From NCBI GenBank assembly GCA_019118725.1, contig DWYO01000066.1:1-6090 (forward strand): a DNA stretch of 6,090 nt. The letters are read 5' to 3'. The translations under genes were made by a program, and so were the position numbers. The DNA is from Candidatus Parabacteroides intestinavium. Its GTDB lineage: Bacteria > Bacteroidota > Bacteroidia > Bacteroidales > Tannerellaceae. Position 1 is the stretch's first letter; each line of letters starts with the position of its first letter. Shown one piece after another: positions 6,029-6,090 of the stretch. The notes under the pieces are model-generated. The model was not told the origin of the DNA. It saw only the letters and a list, made by a program, of their open reading frames with translations, and searched no databases.

Positions 6029-6058
6029 GATACAAATCTATACAAAAAGATACAAACG
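6029..6058. repeat. Three 10-bp direct repeats (GATACAAA type) upstream of HTH gene
   Basis: Three consecutive 10-mers, GATACAAATC (6029-6038), TATACAAAAA (6039-6048) and GATACAAACG (6049-6058), share the core [G/T]ATACAAA on an exact 10-nt period, about one helical turn. A further exact GATACAAA is at 5995-6002 within the dyad, and another at 5389-5396 in the pyrK promoter. The repeats could bind a regulator on one face of the helix, or simply reflect TTTGTAT-rich Bacteroidetes promoter DNA on the - strand. Otherwise the segment 5885-6090 shows no gene. Confidence 0.55.
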
Positions 6059-6090
6059 TAACATTTCGAGGCGTTATAAGTTTGTAAACT

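Noticed and set aside
6077..6084. TAAGTTTG on the + strand near the right edge as a promoter for a divergent gene
   Set aside because: It matches TAnnTTTG but has no TTTG at the right distance upstream, and the window ends 6 nt later, so nothing supports it.

Overview
This window looks like chromosomal housekeeping DNA from a member of the Bacteroidales; Parabacteroides or Bacteroides is my best guess, and the species is an inference from style. The evidence is A/T-rich leaders without clear Shine-Dalgarno sequences, several perfect matches to the Bacteroidetes -7 promoter element TAnnTTTG, a phosphoglycerate kinase with an extended loop near residues 120-149, a secreted GH20 hexosaminidase of the glycan-forager type, and a pyrK-pyrD pair. 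I see no transposase, integrase, CRISPR array, tRNA or rRNA.

Left half, + strand. pgk (22-1272) encodes phosphoglycerate kinase of glycolysis. It is followed by a 128-nt gap holding a 42-nt interrupted palindrome and a second short hairpin with a T-rich tail, which probably end the pgk transcript. Next is a 730-residue exported beta-N-acetylhexosaminidase (1401-3593). It has a signal peptide, a GH20 N-terminal domain, the GH20 barrel with the catalytic Asp-Glu pair, a chitobiase-type C-terminal domain and a further C-terminal beta-rich module. It probably trims terminal GlcNAc/GalNAc from host or dietary glycans in the periplasm or at the cell surface.

Middle. The hexosaminidase gene converges on pyrD across only 87 nt. 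That gap contains a 13-bp perfect inverted repeat and a run of the 7-mer TTTTTAA that continues into the pyrD stop codon.

Right half, - strand. Read in the direction of transcription, the order is a small XRE-family HTH regulator (5884-5429), pyrK (5359-4580) and pyrD (4592-3681). PyrK (FAD, 2Fe-2S) and PyrD (FMN) together form the NAD-dependent class 1B dihydroorotate dehydrogenase of pyrimidine synthesis. Their genes overlap by 13 nt, which suggests translational coupling. A tandem pair of TATCTTTG boxes in the 69-nt gap ahead of pyrK suggests that the pair has its own promoter. The leader ahead of the HTH gene (5885-6090) carries another TATCTTTG box, a TTTTG-ATA-CAAAA dyad, and three GATACAAA-like repeats on a 10-nt period. 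One more GATACAAA lies in the pyrK promoter.

Nothing here is a clear new system. The most interesting lead is the shared GATACAAA motif, which could make the HTH protein an autoregulator that also acts on pyrKD. The motif partly coincides with ordinary Bacteroidetes promoter sequence, so this is a hypothesis only.
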